Numbered from the stretch's first letter, positions 1 through 5,127 are shown. The stretch: DNA of 5,127 nucleotides from Bacteroidetes bacterium UBA5543 (GCA_002423665.1 DINJ01000129.1:2360-7486); one strand, 5' to 3'. Numbers and translations are program-made. Notes: generated by a model not told the origin, from the sequence alone.

Positions 1-1971
1 GTGACCGCTACGGGTATGAATACCGAAATGGGCAAAATAGCCGGCATGCTGGATATAGAGCAACAGAAAACCCCGCTGCAACAAAGGCTGGGAAAATTCA
101 GCAAGCAGCTGGCGATAATTGTCATACTGATATGTGCGGCAGTATTCGGCTTCGGGTTGCTGAAAGGCGAACCGCCGTTACAGATGTTTCTGACCGCACT
201 GTCGCTGGCGGTAGCGGCGCTGCCCGAGGCCCTGCTGGTGGTGGTGACCATAGGTTTGGCACAAGGGGCAAAGCGCATGGTAAAACAAAAGGCGCTGATA
301 CGTAAACTGCCTGCGGTAGAAACCCTGGGCTCCGTCACTTATATATGCAGCGATAAAACAGGTACGCTGACACTTAACAAAATGACGGTGACCAATACGG
401 AGGCCGCCGAAGGAAAGGAAGAACTGCTGTTGCATGCCATGATGCTGAATAACGAAGTGAAGAAAAATAACCATGATGAATTGATAGGAGACTCAACCGA
501 AATAGCATTAGTCAACCATGCTAAAGATAAAGGGCTTGACTACAACACATCAGCAAACCAATATTCTGTAACCGGCACCCTACCCTTCGACTCAGACCGT
601 ATGATGATGAGCACCCTGCACCGGGATGGAGACAAAACTTTGCTGTTGGTAAAGGGCGCACCTGTAAAAATAGCAGAGCAGTTATCGGGGGAATACAGCG
701 AAACTGATAAAGAAGCATGGCTGAAGAAGAACAGGGAGTGGGCGGCGAAAGGGCAAAGGGTACTATTCTTTGCATATAAATATATAAATGGCCATACTAA
801 AGACCTCACTCATGCAATGGAAACCAACCTGGAGATGTTGGGAGCCGCAGGTATGATAGACCCACCGCGCGAGGAAGTGATAGCCGCAATAGAAGAATGT
901 AAAACAGCAGGCATTAAACCCGTTATGATAACCGGCGACCAGCCCGTAACGGCTATGGCTATAGCCAATGAGCTGAATATAACGCAGGACGGCAACAGAA
1001 TATTGACAGGTGCGGACATAAAGAAGCTGGACGAAAACGGGTTGAACAAAAAAGTAGAGCATACAGTTATCTATGCGCGTGTATCGCCTGGGCAAAAGCT
1101 GGATATAGTAAAGGCATTGCAACAAAACGGTGAATACGTAGCTATGACTGGTGATGGAGTAAACGATGCCCCTTCTCTCAAGCAGGCGAATATTGGCATA
1201 GCAATGGGTATAACAGGTACCGATGTATCTAAGGAAGCCGCGCATATGATATTGTTGGATGACAACTTCGCTACCATTGTAAAAGCAGTGAAAGAAGGCA
1301 GGCGTATTTATGACAACATCAGAAAGTTTGTACTGTATATACTCTCCTGCAACCTGGCGGAGATACTGACCATACTCTGCGCCCCACTGCTTGGCTTACC
1401 CATCCCCCTGCTACCCATACATATACTATGGATAAACCTGGTGACGGACGGGCTACCCGGTATTGCATTGGCTACGGAGCCCGCTGAAAAAGACATCATG
1501 AAACGACCGCCCCGCAAGCCTGAGGAAAGTTTGTTTGCGGGTGGCATGTTGTACCAGGTATGTTTTACGGGTATCATACTGGCTGCAGGAGCACTTATAG
1601 CGCAGTACTGGGCGGCACAACATGGGTATAGTGAACGTGAACAGCAAACGATGGTTTTCACCGTGCTATGCTTCTCACAATTGGCCAATGCATTATCTGT
1701 ACGCTCAGTATACCGCCCCATATTTTCAGTGCGCCTCTTTGCCAACCCGCTACTGATAGGCTCGGTGGTACTTACCATACTATTGCAGGCAGCGTTGGTA
1801 TATGTACCCGTATTACACCCGGTATTCAAAACCGTAGCGCTGGACAATAGTCTTTTACTGGAAATTATTATCATACCCGCAACATGCCTGTTGCTTATAG
1901 AATTGATAAAACTCTTCTATTACAAGGTATTTTACAGCCGGCAGTTGAATGCTAATAGCGCTTCTTCTTAA
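1..1971 (+). CDS. P2-type cation-transporting ATPase (Ca2+-ATPase-like), 5'-truncated
   Basis: This is an inner-membrane pump that uses ATP, through an aspartyl-phosphate, to expel a cation, most likely Ca2+. Seen in the 656 visible residues: M3 (about 37-54), M4 with PEALL (75-79), the phosphorylation motif CSDKTGT (Asp118), N-domain KGAP (218-221), DPPR (287-290), TGDQP (311-315), the hinge TGDGVNDAP (383-391), M5 with NLAE (451-454), M6 with NLVTD (479-483) and four more membrane segments to about residue 638. M1, M2 and the actuator TGES loop are missing. The first residues match the strand that normally follows TGES, so the GTG at base 1 is an internal Val codon and roughly 200 residues lie upstream. 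Family knowledge: Glu76, Asn451, Glu454, Asn479, Thr482 and Asp483 align with SERCA calcium ligands. Oddities are Leu79 where SERCA has Pro312 and Gln560 where SERCA has Glu908. Which ion is carried is inferred. Confidence 0.95.
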   Translation: MTATGMNTEMGKIAGMLDIEQQKTPLQQRLGKFSKQLAIIVILICAAVFGFGLLKGEPPLQMFLTALSLAVAALPEALLVVVTIGLAQGAKRMVKQKALIRKLPAVETLGSVTYICSDKTGTLTLNKMTVTNTEAAEGKEELLLHAMMLNNEVKKNNHDELIGDSTEIALVNHAKDKGLDYNTSANQYSVTGTLPFDSDRMMMSTLHRDGDKTLLLVKGAPVKIAEQLSGEYSETDKEAWLKKNREWAAKGQRVLFFAYKYINGHTKDLTHAMETNLEMLGAAGMIDPPREEVIAAIEECKTAGIKPVMITGDQPVTAMAIANELNITQDGNRILTGADIKKLDENGLNKKVEHTVIYARVSPGQKLDIVKALQQNGEYVAMTGDGVNDAPSLKQANIGIAMGITGTDVSKEAAHMILLDDNFATIVKAVKEGRRIYDNIRKFVLYILSCNLAEILTILCAPLLGLPIPLLPIHILWINLVTDGLPGIALATEPAEKDIMKRPPRKPEESLFAGGMLYQVCFTGIILAAGALIAQYWAAQHGYSEREQQTMVFTVLCFSQLANALSVRSVYRPIFSVRLFANPLLIGSVVLTILLQAALVYVPVLHPVFKTVALDNSLLLEIIIIPATCLLLIELIKLFYYKVFYSRQLNANSASS

Positions 1972-2593
1972 AGTCGCCTCGCTTCCATGCCTCATAGAAT
2001 TCGGCCCACGCCAGCGGGCTGAAGAGGTTGCTAGGTGGCCATTGGCCATAATAAACAGCTTTTTGCGCCTGCATATCCTGGTATGCGCCCTGGCTTTCGC
2101 CACCATCTTTGGGCAAGGAATAGGCCAATGCACGCAGCATCAGCGCCTCAGTATTGCGGCGGGCTACTTCATACCTGTCATCCGGTATGTCCCAGTATTT
2201 GAAAGCGTAATTAAACTGTTCGCGTGTGGGGAAGGGACGTATGATAGTTTCCTGCAGGTAGAAGGTATCCTGTGTCATCAGTTGCACTACTGAAAAGTAG
2301 TGGCCCTTTACATCTGCGGGTATGACAAATTCCTTAGTGCGGAAACCCAATGCGGAAAACCTGAGTGTATCACCTTTATGCGCCACCAGCGAGAAGACAC
2401 CCAGGTCATTGGATATGGTACCCCTGTTATGGTGCTTCAACATCACAATCGCCCCCGGTACACCACGCAAGCTGTCCGCCGTCATAGTCACACCATTTAT
2501 CTGCACTATATTTTCATCTTCACCCTGCGCTGAGGCATAGTTACCAAATAACAAGCCTGCCAACAGCAAGAGCGAATACAACTGAGTTCTCAT
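1952..2593 (-). CDS. secreted carboxypeptidase-like regulatory domain protein
   Basis: This 213-residue exported protein has a Sec signal peptide: MRTQ, a Leu-rich core, then ASA-Q with cleavage expected after Ala22. Residues about 29-110 look like the carboxypeptidase-regulatory-like beta-sandwich (PF13715-like) common in Bacteroidota: an INGVT start, VPGAIVML, a GTISNDLGVFSL turn and the GDTLRFSALGF strand. In TonB-dependent transporters this fold is an N-terminal extension, but here no barrel follows. The C-terminal half (about 120-213) is charged and aromatic, ends with FSPLAWAEFYEAWKRGDFKKKRY-like residues, and has no catalytic motif I recognise. It is probably periplasmic or envelope-associated, and its function is unknown. 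The ATG at 2593 is supported because it alone gives a complete signal peptide. The last 20 nt overlap the end of the convergent ATPase gene. A promoter-like TAAATTTG ends only 5 nt before the start codon. Confidence 0.85.
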   Translation of the reverse strand: MRTQLYSLLLLAGLLFGNYASAQGEDENIVQINGVTMTADSLRGVPGAIVMLKHHNRGTISNDLGVFSLVAHKGDTLRFSALGFRTKEFVIPADVKGHYFSVVQLMTQDTFYLQETIIRPFPTREQFNYAFKYWDIPDDRYEVARRNTEALMLRALAYSLPKDGGESQGAYQDMQAQKAVYYGQWPPSNLFSPLAWAEFYEAWKRGDFKKKRY

Positions 2594-2598
2594 TCCGT

Positions 2599-2630
2599 CA
2601 AATTTACACAGTTTCCACCTATCTATAAAA
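2599..2630 (-). promoter_or_regulatory. putative Bacteroidota-type promoter for the 1952-2593 gene
   Basis: Read on the minus strand, TAAATTTG (2606 to 2599) matches the Bacteroidota -7 consensus TAnnTTTG exactly. A TTTT (2630 to 2627), one base from the -33 TTTG, lies 20 nt upstream, the expected spacing. If it is real, transcription would start at or within a few bases of the ATG at 2593, giving a leaderless or nearly leaderless mRNA. That closeness is the main reason for doubt. Confidence 0.4.
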
Positions 2631-2639
2631 CTGATTTAG

Positions 2640-2680
2640 TGATATATCAATATAAGCAATAAAACTATCAGTAATCAGTA
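2640..2680. repeat. 10-bp palindrome plus tandem heptamer in divergent spacer
   Basis: TGATATATCA at 2640-2649 is a perfect 10-bp palindrome. ATCAGTA occurs twice in direct tandem at 2667-2673 and 2674-2680. Both lie upstream of the two putative promoters of the divergent spacer, where a regulator could bind. The sequence is AT-rich, so a chance palindrome of this size is quite possible, and no known operator is recognised. Confidence 0.35.
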
Positions 2681-2688
2681 GGCGATAT

Positions 2689-2726
2689 ATGTGCAAAGAA
2701 AAACCGTATGACGTACTTTTGCACAT
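2689..2726. repeat. 9-bp perfect inverted repeat spanning the mrp promoter
   Basis: ATGTGCAAA (2689-2697) and TTTGCACAT (2718-2726) are exact reverse complements separated by 20 nt. The right arm includes the TTTG of the putative -7 element and the left arm covers the -33 position. It could be a dimeric operator with half-sites two helical turns apart, or a by-product of promoter-like sequence facing both ways. No stop or T-run follows, so a terminator is unlikely. Confidence 0.6.
2690..2721 (+). promoter_or_regulatory. putative Bacteroidota-type promoter for mrp
   Basis: TACTTTTG (2714-2721) matches the -7 consensus TAnnTTTG exactly. TGTG (2690-2693), one base from the TTTG -33 element, precedes it by 20 nt. 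The predicted transcription start near 2726-2729 leaves a leader of about 30 nt before the ATG at 2756. The leader contains an AAAGG (2745-2749) six bases before the start that could serve as a weak ribosome-binding site. Confidence 0.5.
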
Positions 2727-2755
2727 CCTGATTTTTAGTTTAACAAAGGTTTAGT

Positions 2756-3856
2756 ATGATAACGAAAGAAGCGGTTTTGAAGGCATTGGGCAATGTAGAC
2801 GACCCGGATTTGGGTAAAGACCTGGTAACCCTGAATATGGTGCGCGACATTGAAATAGATGGCAATAACGTGTCATTTACAGTAGTATTGACTACCCCGG
2901 CCTGTCCTATGAAGGAGATGATTGAAAAAGCCTGTATCAACGCCATACACCTGCTTGTAAGTAAAGACGCCGTGGTGTCCGTAAATATGACATCGAATGT
3001 AAACAGCAACAGGAAAGATAATATGGCCGTACTTACCGGAGTTAAAAATATCATAGCTGTAGCATCGGGCAAAGGCGGTGTTGGCAAATCAACAGTAGCC
3101 GTAAACCTGGCAATAGGCCTGGCGCAGGAAGGAGCCAAAGTAGGATTGCTGGATGCAGATATATACGGGCCATCTGTTCCTATAATGCTGGGCATACGCG
3201 AAGAGCGTCCTAAGATGATGGATACAGAAGATGGCAAGGGCAAAATTGTACCTATAGAGAAATACGGCATAAAAGCCATGAGCATAGGCCTGCTGGTAGA
3301 CGAAAAACAGGCGGTGGTGTGGCGCGGGCCAATAGCCAGCTCCGCCCTCAAACAATTTATAACAGATGTACACTGGGGCGACCTGGATTACCTGGTAATA
3401 GACCTGCCGCCCGGCACAGGAGACATTCATCTGACCTTAGTACAGGCAGTACCGGTTACGGGCTCTGTGGTGGTATCTACTCCACAACAGGTAGCGGCAG
3501 CTGATGCCAAAAAAGCTATCATGATGTTTAAGCAGCCGCAAATCAACATACCTATACTGGGTATTGTTGAAAATATGGCCTACTTCACACCGGCAGAGTT
3601 ACCGGAAAATAAATACTACATCTTTGGCAAAGGCGGCGCACAGAAAATGGCGGACCAGTTCGAACTTCCATTCCTGGGAGAAGTGCCTATAGTTCAAGGC
3701 ATACGCGAGGGCGGCGATATAGGTATGCCGGCAGTGTTGGACGATACTAACCCGGCAAGTAAAATATTTACTGAGCTGGCGCAGAATGTTGCTCGGAATG
3801 TATCGATGCGCAATGCGAATGTAGAGCCCACGAAAGTGGTACAGATACAGGAATAA
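2756..3856 (+). CDS. mrp: Mrp/ApbC-type iron-sulfur cluster carrier ATPase
   Basis: This cytosolic P-loop NTPase of the Mrp/Nbp35 (ParA/MinD-like) family binds and hands over Fe-S clusters to apo-proteins. Residues 1 to about 85 form a MIP18 (DUF59) domain with DDPDLG (15-20) and the TTPACP motif holding Cys50. The ATPase domain follows: deviant Walker [10 protein letters not shown] (105-113) with the signature Lys106, DADIYGPS (133-140), VWRGP (188-192), DLPPGTGD (216-223) and STPQQ (241-245). The length of 366 is normal for the two-domain form. The usual CPxC pair after ENMAYF is absent: residues 272-289 read [18 protein letters not shown]. The only cysteines are Cys50 and Cys60, both in the MIP18 domain. 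I believe this loss is common in Bacteroidota homologues, but that is from memory. The ATG at 2756 gives a complete N-domain, and a weak AAAGG lies upstream. It is monocistronic here; the next gene converges with 20 nt between stops. Confidence 0.95.
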   Translation: MITKEAVLKALGNVDDPDLGKDLVTLNMVRDIEIDGNNVSFTVVLTTPACPMKEMIEKACINAIHLLVSKDAVVSVNMTSNVNSNRKDNMAVLTGVKNIIAVASGKGGVGKSTVAVNLAIGLAQEGAKVGLLDADIYGPSVPIMLGIREERPKMMDTEDGKGKIVPIEKYGIKAMSIGLLVDEKQAVVWRGPIASSALKQFITDVHWGDLDYLVIDLPPGTGDIHLTLVQAVPVTGSVVVSTPQQVAAADAKKAIMMFKQPQINIPILGIVENMAYFTPAELPENKYYIFGKGGAQKMADQFELPFLGEVPIVQGIREGGDIGMPAVLDDTNPASKIFTELAQNVARNVSMRNANVEPTKVVQIQE

Positions 3857-3876
3857 CAAGCATTCATTACACTTGA

Positions 3877-4647
3877 TTATTTTCCTCCATTGGCTCTCAG
3901 GTCTGCTTTGCAGTTGTCGTCAAAATCAGGAATTGTATTTCCAGTCAGCATACTCAACACATCTGTGGTTTGAGCTTTGTAATACATCAGGCATTGTTCA
4001 TTATTGCAATGCTTGCCATGAGCATCATCCTGATGCGAGGTTTGCATTTCAGAACCCGTATTTACTAATCCCAGTAAATGTCCCATTTCGTGCCTGAGGA
4101 CAGTAGATAATAATGTTTCCCTGGATGGCTGTGTAAGCCCTCCAGAATTTGCTGTAATGATACCGTCAAAAAGGGCAACGGATGTATTTTTATAAGCGAC
4201 GCCCAGTATATTTTCCAAATAATAATCCCCTTCAGTTACTAATATAAAAATCCCTAAGGTATCTATGCCGTTTTTTCCTGCCTTCTCAAATTTTGTACGA
4301 TATATCTTCTCAATTGTGATTAGGTCATTTACATATAACTTCCCCCCTTGCATGGGTATTTGCCTTTCATTTATATACACACCATTAGGCTTACTACAAT
4401 ACTTCCCCAGAAAGTTTACAGCATCAGTAATGACACTTTCCGGCAACGGGTGTTTAATGACATAACATATATCAAGGTTGATTGCCTTGTACTTTTTAGA
4501 ACTAAGCAAATCATTAGCCGAAACACCAACAGACCTGGTATCATAATTATTAGTAGGATCTACTACAGGTACTGTATAGCCTATCTTGTTATTCCTGCTA
4601 CAAGACGCTAAAACAATTATAAAAGAGAGAATAATAAGCCTTTTCAT
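3877..4647 (-). CDS. lipoprotein zinc metalloprotease, metzincin/archaemetzincin-like
   Basis: This is a predicted membrane-anchored peptidase of 256 residues. The start at 4647 puts MKRLIILSFIIVLASC at the N-terminus, a lipoprotein signal with lipobox LASC and lipidated Cys16. An in-frame ATG at 4665 would add six residues ahead of the signal and is less likely. The catalytic motif HEMGHLLGL covers residues 186-194 (His186, Glu187, His190, Gly193). In classical metzincins the third zinc ligand comes at HExxHxxGxxH, but here that position is Asn196. Further on are His205, His210, then HC-x4-C-x-M (His213, Cys214, Cys219, Met221), which matches the archaemetzincin HCx4CxM block shifted by an insertion of about 17 residues. 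One of these histidines probably completes the zinc site, and Met221 would be the Met-turn. The strand GVAYKNTSVALF before the helix fits the fold. The substrate is unknown. The gene lies co-directionally downstream of the 5S region. Confidence 0.82.
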   Translation of the reverse strand: MKRLIILSFIIVLASCSRNNKIGYTVPVVDPTNNYDTRSVGVSANDLLSSKKYKAINLDICYVIKHPLPESVITDAVNFLGKYCSKPNGVYINERQIPMQGGKLYVNDLITIEKIYRTKFEKAGKNGIDTLGIFILVTEGDYYLENILGVAYKNTSVALFDGIITANSGGLTQPSRETLLSTVLRHEMGHLLGLVNTGSEMQTSHQDDAHGKHCNNEQCLMYYKAQTTDVLSMLTGNTIPDFDDNCKADLRANGGK

Positions 4648-4823
4648 ACAAGTATGATTATACACTACAAGATTACAAAAACCTTGCCTGAATGAGGGTA
4701 AACAGGCTCTTCAATAACATATCATTTGCATATAATTGTAACTATGTTGTTAATCTGCTGTTATCTGTAGGTTAAGGGATGGAGGCGATATCCTTTTATC
4801 TAAACCTAAAACATCTTAAAATG
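4648..4823. other. intergenic stretch with no supported gene
   Basis: This AT-rich spacer lies between the 5S-derived region and the metalloprotease start. On the minus strand TAATCTTG (4675 to 4668) is one base off the TAnnTTTG promoter element and could drive the metalloprotease with a leader of about 15-20 nt. No convincing -33 element sits at the right distance. The start lacks a Shine-Dalgarno sequence, which is common in Bacteroidota. I see no tRNA, no riboswitch and no repeat here. Confidence 0.5.
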
Positions 4824-4857
4824 AAAAATCCCCCAACAAATGAATGTTGGGGATTTT
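4824..4857 (-). terminator. Rho-independent terminator of the degenerate 5S copy
   Basis: Hairpin with arms 4825-4838 and 4845-4857 (AAAATCCCCCAACA against TGTTGGGGATTTT), a 6-nt loop and one bulged C. Read on the minus strand it ends in a run of five T (4828 to 4824). It is near-identical to the hairpin at 5017-5051, so it was duplicated with the 5S copy. It would stop transcripts coming from the rRNA side before the metalloprotease gene. Confidence 0.85.
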
Positions 4858-4883
4858 AAAAATAAATATGGCAGCTACCGGAT

Positions 4884-4931
4884 TACATCCCGCCCGTGCG
4901 GGACTCCCGTCCCGATAGCTATCGGGATGCA
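4884..4931. repeat. cluster of nested palindromes inside the 5S copy
   Basis: Several inverted repeats overlap. TCCCGATAGCTATCGGGA (4910-4927) is a perfect 18-bp palindrome. TCCCGC-CCGT-GCGGGA (4888-4903) has 6-bp arms. CGGGACTCCCG (4899-4909) has 5-bp arms. The outer arms TACATCCCG (4884-4892) and CGGGATGCA (4923-4931) pair with one mismatch, a G-U wobble in minus-strand RNA. All share TCCCG and CGGGA ends, as expected of a family of small palindromic elements. Confidence 0.85.
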
Positions 4932-4940
4932 GTACCATCG

Positions 4941-4955
4941 TCCGCCTCAGGCGGA
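4941..4955. repeat. 15-nt palindrome TCCGCCT-C-AGGCGGA
   Basis: Perfect 7-bp arms around one central base. It sits exactly where the intact 5S has GCCATGGCGGGC (5101-5112), between the two conserved blocks CCATCG and TTAACTTC. It partly resembles the segment it replaces, so it may have grown from that by template-directed change as well as by insertion. Confidence 0.85.
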
Positions 4956-4972
4956 TTAACTTCTCTGTTCAG

Positions 4973-4990
4973 TCCCGATAACTATCGGGA
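4973..4990. repeat. 18-nt palindrome TCCCGATA-AC-TATCGGGA
   Basis: It has 8-bp perfect arms and differs only in the two central bases (AC against GC) from the palindrome at 4910-4927. The same element is therefore present twice within 81 nt. It interrupts the 5S loop C region between GAACAGAG and CTTCCC (minus strand). Confidence 0.9.
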
Positions 4991-5016
4991 GGGAAGAGGT
5001 GAACATCCCTAAACGC

Positions 5017-5051
5017 AAAAATCCCCCAACAAATGAATGTTGGAGGATTTT
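5017..5051 (-). terminator. Rho-independent terminator of the 5S rRNA / rRNA operon
   Basis: Arms 5018-5031 and 5038-5051 (AAAATCCCCCAACA against TGTTGGAGGATTTT) form a 14-bp stem with a 6-nt loop. The single mismatch is a G-U wobble in minus-strand RNA. The minus strand then runs into five T (5021 to 5017). It begins about 10 nt after the 5S 3' end, the usual place for an rRNA operon terminator. Confidence 0.9.
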
Positions 5052-5061
5052 AAAATAAATA

Positions 5062-5127
5062 TGGCAGCTACCTACTCTCCCGCGATATGCAGTACCATCG
5101 GCCATGGCGGGCTTAACTTCTCTGTTC
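5062..5127 (-). rRNA. rrf: 5S ribosomal RNA, 3' part (gene runs off the window)
   Basis: On the minus strand the sequence starts with GAACAGAGAAGTTAAG, continues with CCGATGGTACTGC and GGGAGAGTAGG, and ends with TAGCTGCCA. These are the conserved loop C/helix III, loop E/helix IV and helix I segments of bacterial 5S rRNA. About 66 of an expected 110 or so nucleotides are present; the 5' half lies beyond base 5127. The rest of the rRNA operon (23S, 16S) would be expected further right. CTGC and GCGG can form helix IV around an ATATC loop, so this copy looks intact as far as it can be seen. Confidence 0.93.

Larger units (their letters stand above)
4869..5016 (-). pseudogene. degenerate 5S rRNA copy carrying palindromic insertions
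   Basis: Read on the minus strand this has the 5S landmarks in order: GCGTTTAGGG, CACCTCTTCCC, GAACAGAGAAGTTAA, CGATGGTACTGCAT and GGTAGCTGCCA. Three segments differ from the neighbouring 5S or the 5S consensus, and each is a palindrome. First, 20 nt (4971-4990) stand where about 5 nt (CATTCC region) are expected in loop C. Second, 15 nt (4941-4955) replace 12 nt. Third, 47 nt (4880-4926) replace 14 nt around loop D and the 3' strand of helix IV. The 5' strand of helix I, which should pair with TAGCTGCCA, is missing: the GCG directly follows the T-run of the upstream terminator. The copy cannot fold as a normal 5S. An alternative is a 5S-derived structured RNA still made by read-through. Confidence 0.8.
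4824..5072. repeat. direct repeat of 5S 3' end plus terminator (two copies)
   Basis: The 56-nt blocks 4824-4879 and 5017-5072 are the same apart from two single-base indels. Each holds the terminator hairpin, the TAAATAAATATGGCAG linker and the last bases of 5S rRNA. The match resumes in two further blocks: ATGCAGTACCATCG at 4927-4940 and 5087-5100, and TTAACTTCTCTGTTC at 4956-4970 and 5113-5127. The order and spacing show a tandem duplication of a 5S unit of roughly 150 nt, not CRISPR repeats. Confidence 0.9.

Noticed and set aside
1..3. GTG at the first base as the true ATPase start
   Set aside because: The protein would lack M1, M2 and the actuator domain, and the following residues match the interior of the family. 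It is an internal codon of a gene cut by the window edge.
763..1245. 160-codon minus-strand ORF inside the ATPase gene
   Set aside because: It lies antisense to the conserved N- and P-domains. The composition is rich in Cys, Tyr and His without domains, typical of a shadow frame.
1308..1874. 188-codon minus-strand ORF inside the ATPase gene
   Set aside because: It is antisense to the membrane segments M5-M10, rich in Ser, Cys and Thr, with no motif. It is a shadow frame.
2740..3351. 203-codon minus-strand ORF overlapping mrp
   Set aside because: It is the reverse reading of the highly conserved Mrp N-terminal and Walker A region, and its sequence is low in recognisable motifs.
3857..3876. 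Terminator between mrp and the metalloprotease gene
   Set aside because: The 20-nt gap has no stem-loop and no T-run of use to either strand.
4648..4665. Upstream ATG at 4665 as the metalloprotease start
   Set aside because: It puts MYNHTC ahead of an otherwise ideal lipoprotein signal that begins with MKR at 4647. No ribosome-binding site favours the longer form.
4779..4859. 26-codon plus-strand ORF (MEAISF... ending ECWGF)
   Set aside because: Its second half is simply the translated terminator hairpin of the opposite strand. It has no recognisable family and no well-placed ribosome-binding site.
4824..5072. CRISPR-like repeat-spacer array
   Set aside because: There are only two repeats. 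They contain a 5S 3' end and a terminator, and the intervening sequence is itself 5S-related.

Overview
The window looks like a piece of a Bacteroidota chromosome, probably near the Chitinophagales/Sphingobacteriia. The evidence is TAnnTTTG-type promoter elements in the divergent spacer, a secreted protein with a carboxypeptidase-regulatory-like domain, an Mrp protein that lacks the usual C-terminal CxxC, a small lipoprotein metalloprotease, and the 3' part of a 5S rRNA with the GAACAGAGAAGTTAAG core. Placement below phylum is inference.

Layout, left to right. 1-1971 (+) is the 3' three quarters of a P2-type (Ca2+-ATPase-like) cation pump, cut by the window edge. Its end overlaps by 20 nt the end of a convergent gene, 1952-2593 (-), for a secreted protein with a carboxypeptidase-like regulatory domain. 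A 162-nt divergent spacer (2594-2755) holds a plausible promoter for each direction, a 9-bp inverted repeat spanning the plus-strand promoter, and a short tandem repeat. 2756-3856 (+) is mrp, an iron-sulfur carrier P-loop ATPase. It converges on 3877-4647 (-), a lipoprotein with a metzincin-like zinc protease motif. After about 175 nt with no gene, the right end (4824-5127) is rRNA-derived and read on the minus strand: a normal-looking 5S rRNA 3' part at the window edge, its terminator, then a second, degenerate 5S copy with its own near-identical terminator.

The most unusual feature is the second 5S copy (4869-5016). It keeps blocks identical to the neighbouring 5S, but three segments have been replaced by perfect or near-perfect short palindromes that mostly carry TCCCG...CGGGA ends. 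It also seems to lack the 5' strand of helix I. It reads as a tandemly duplicated 5S gene that decayed by repeated capture of small palindromic elements, or as a 5S-derived structured RNA.

The protein genes share no obvious pathway. Mrp serves Fe-S protein maturation, the pump serves cation homeostasis, and the two exported proteins act at the cell envelope. The 5S terminators separate the rRNA operon from the co-directional metalloprotease gene.
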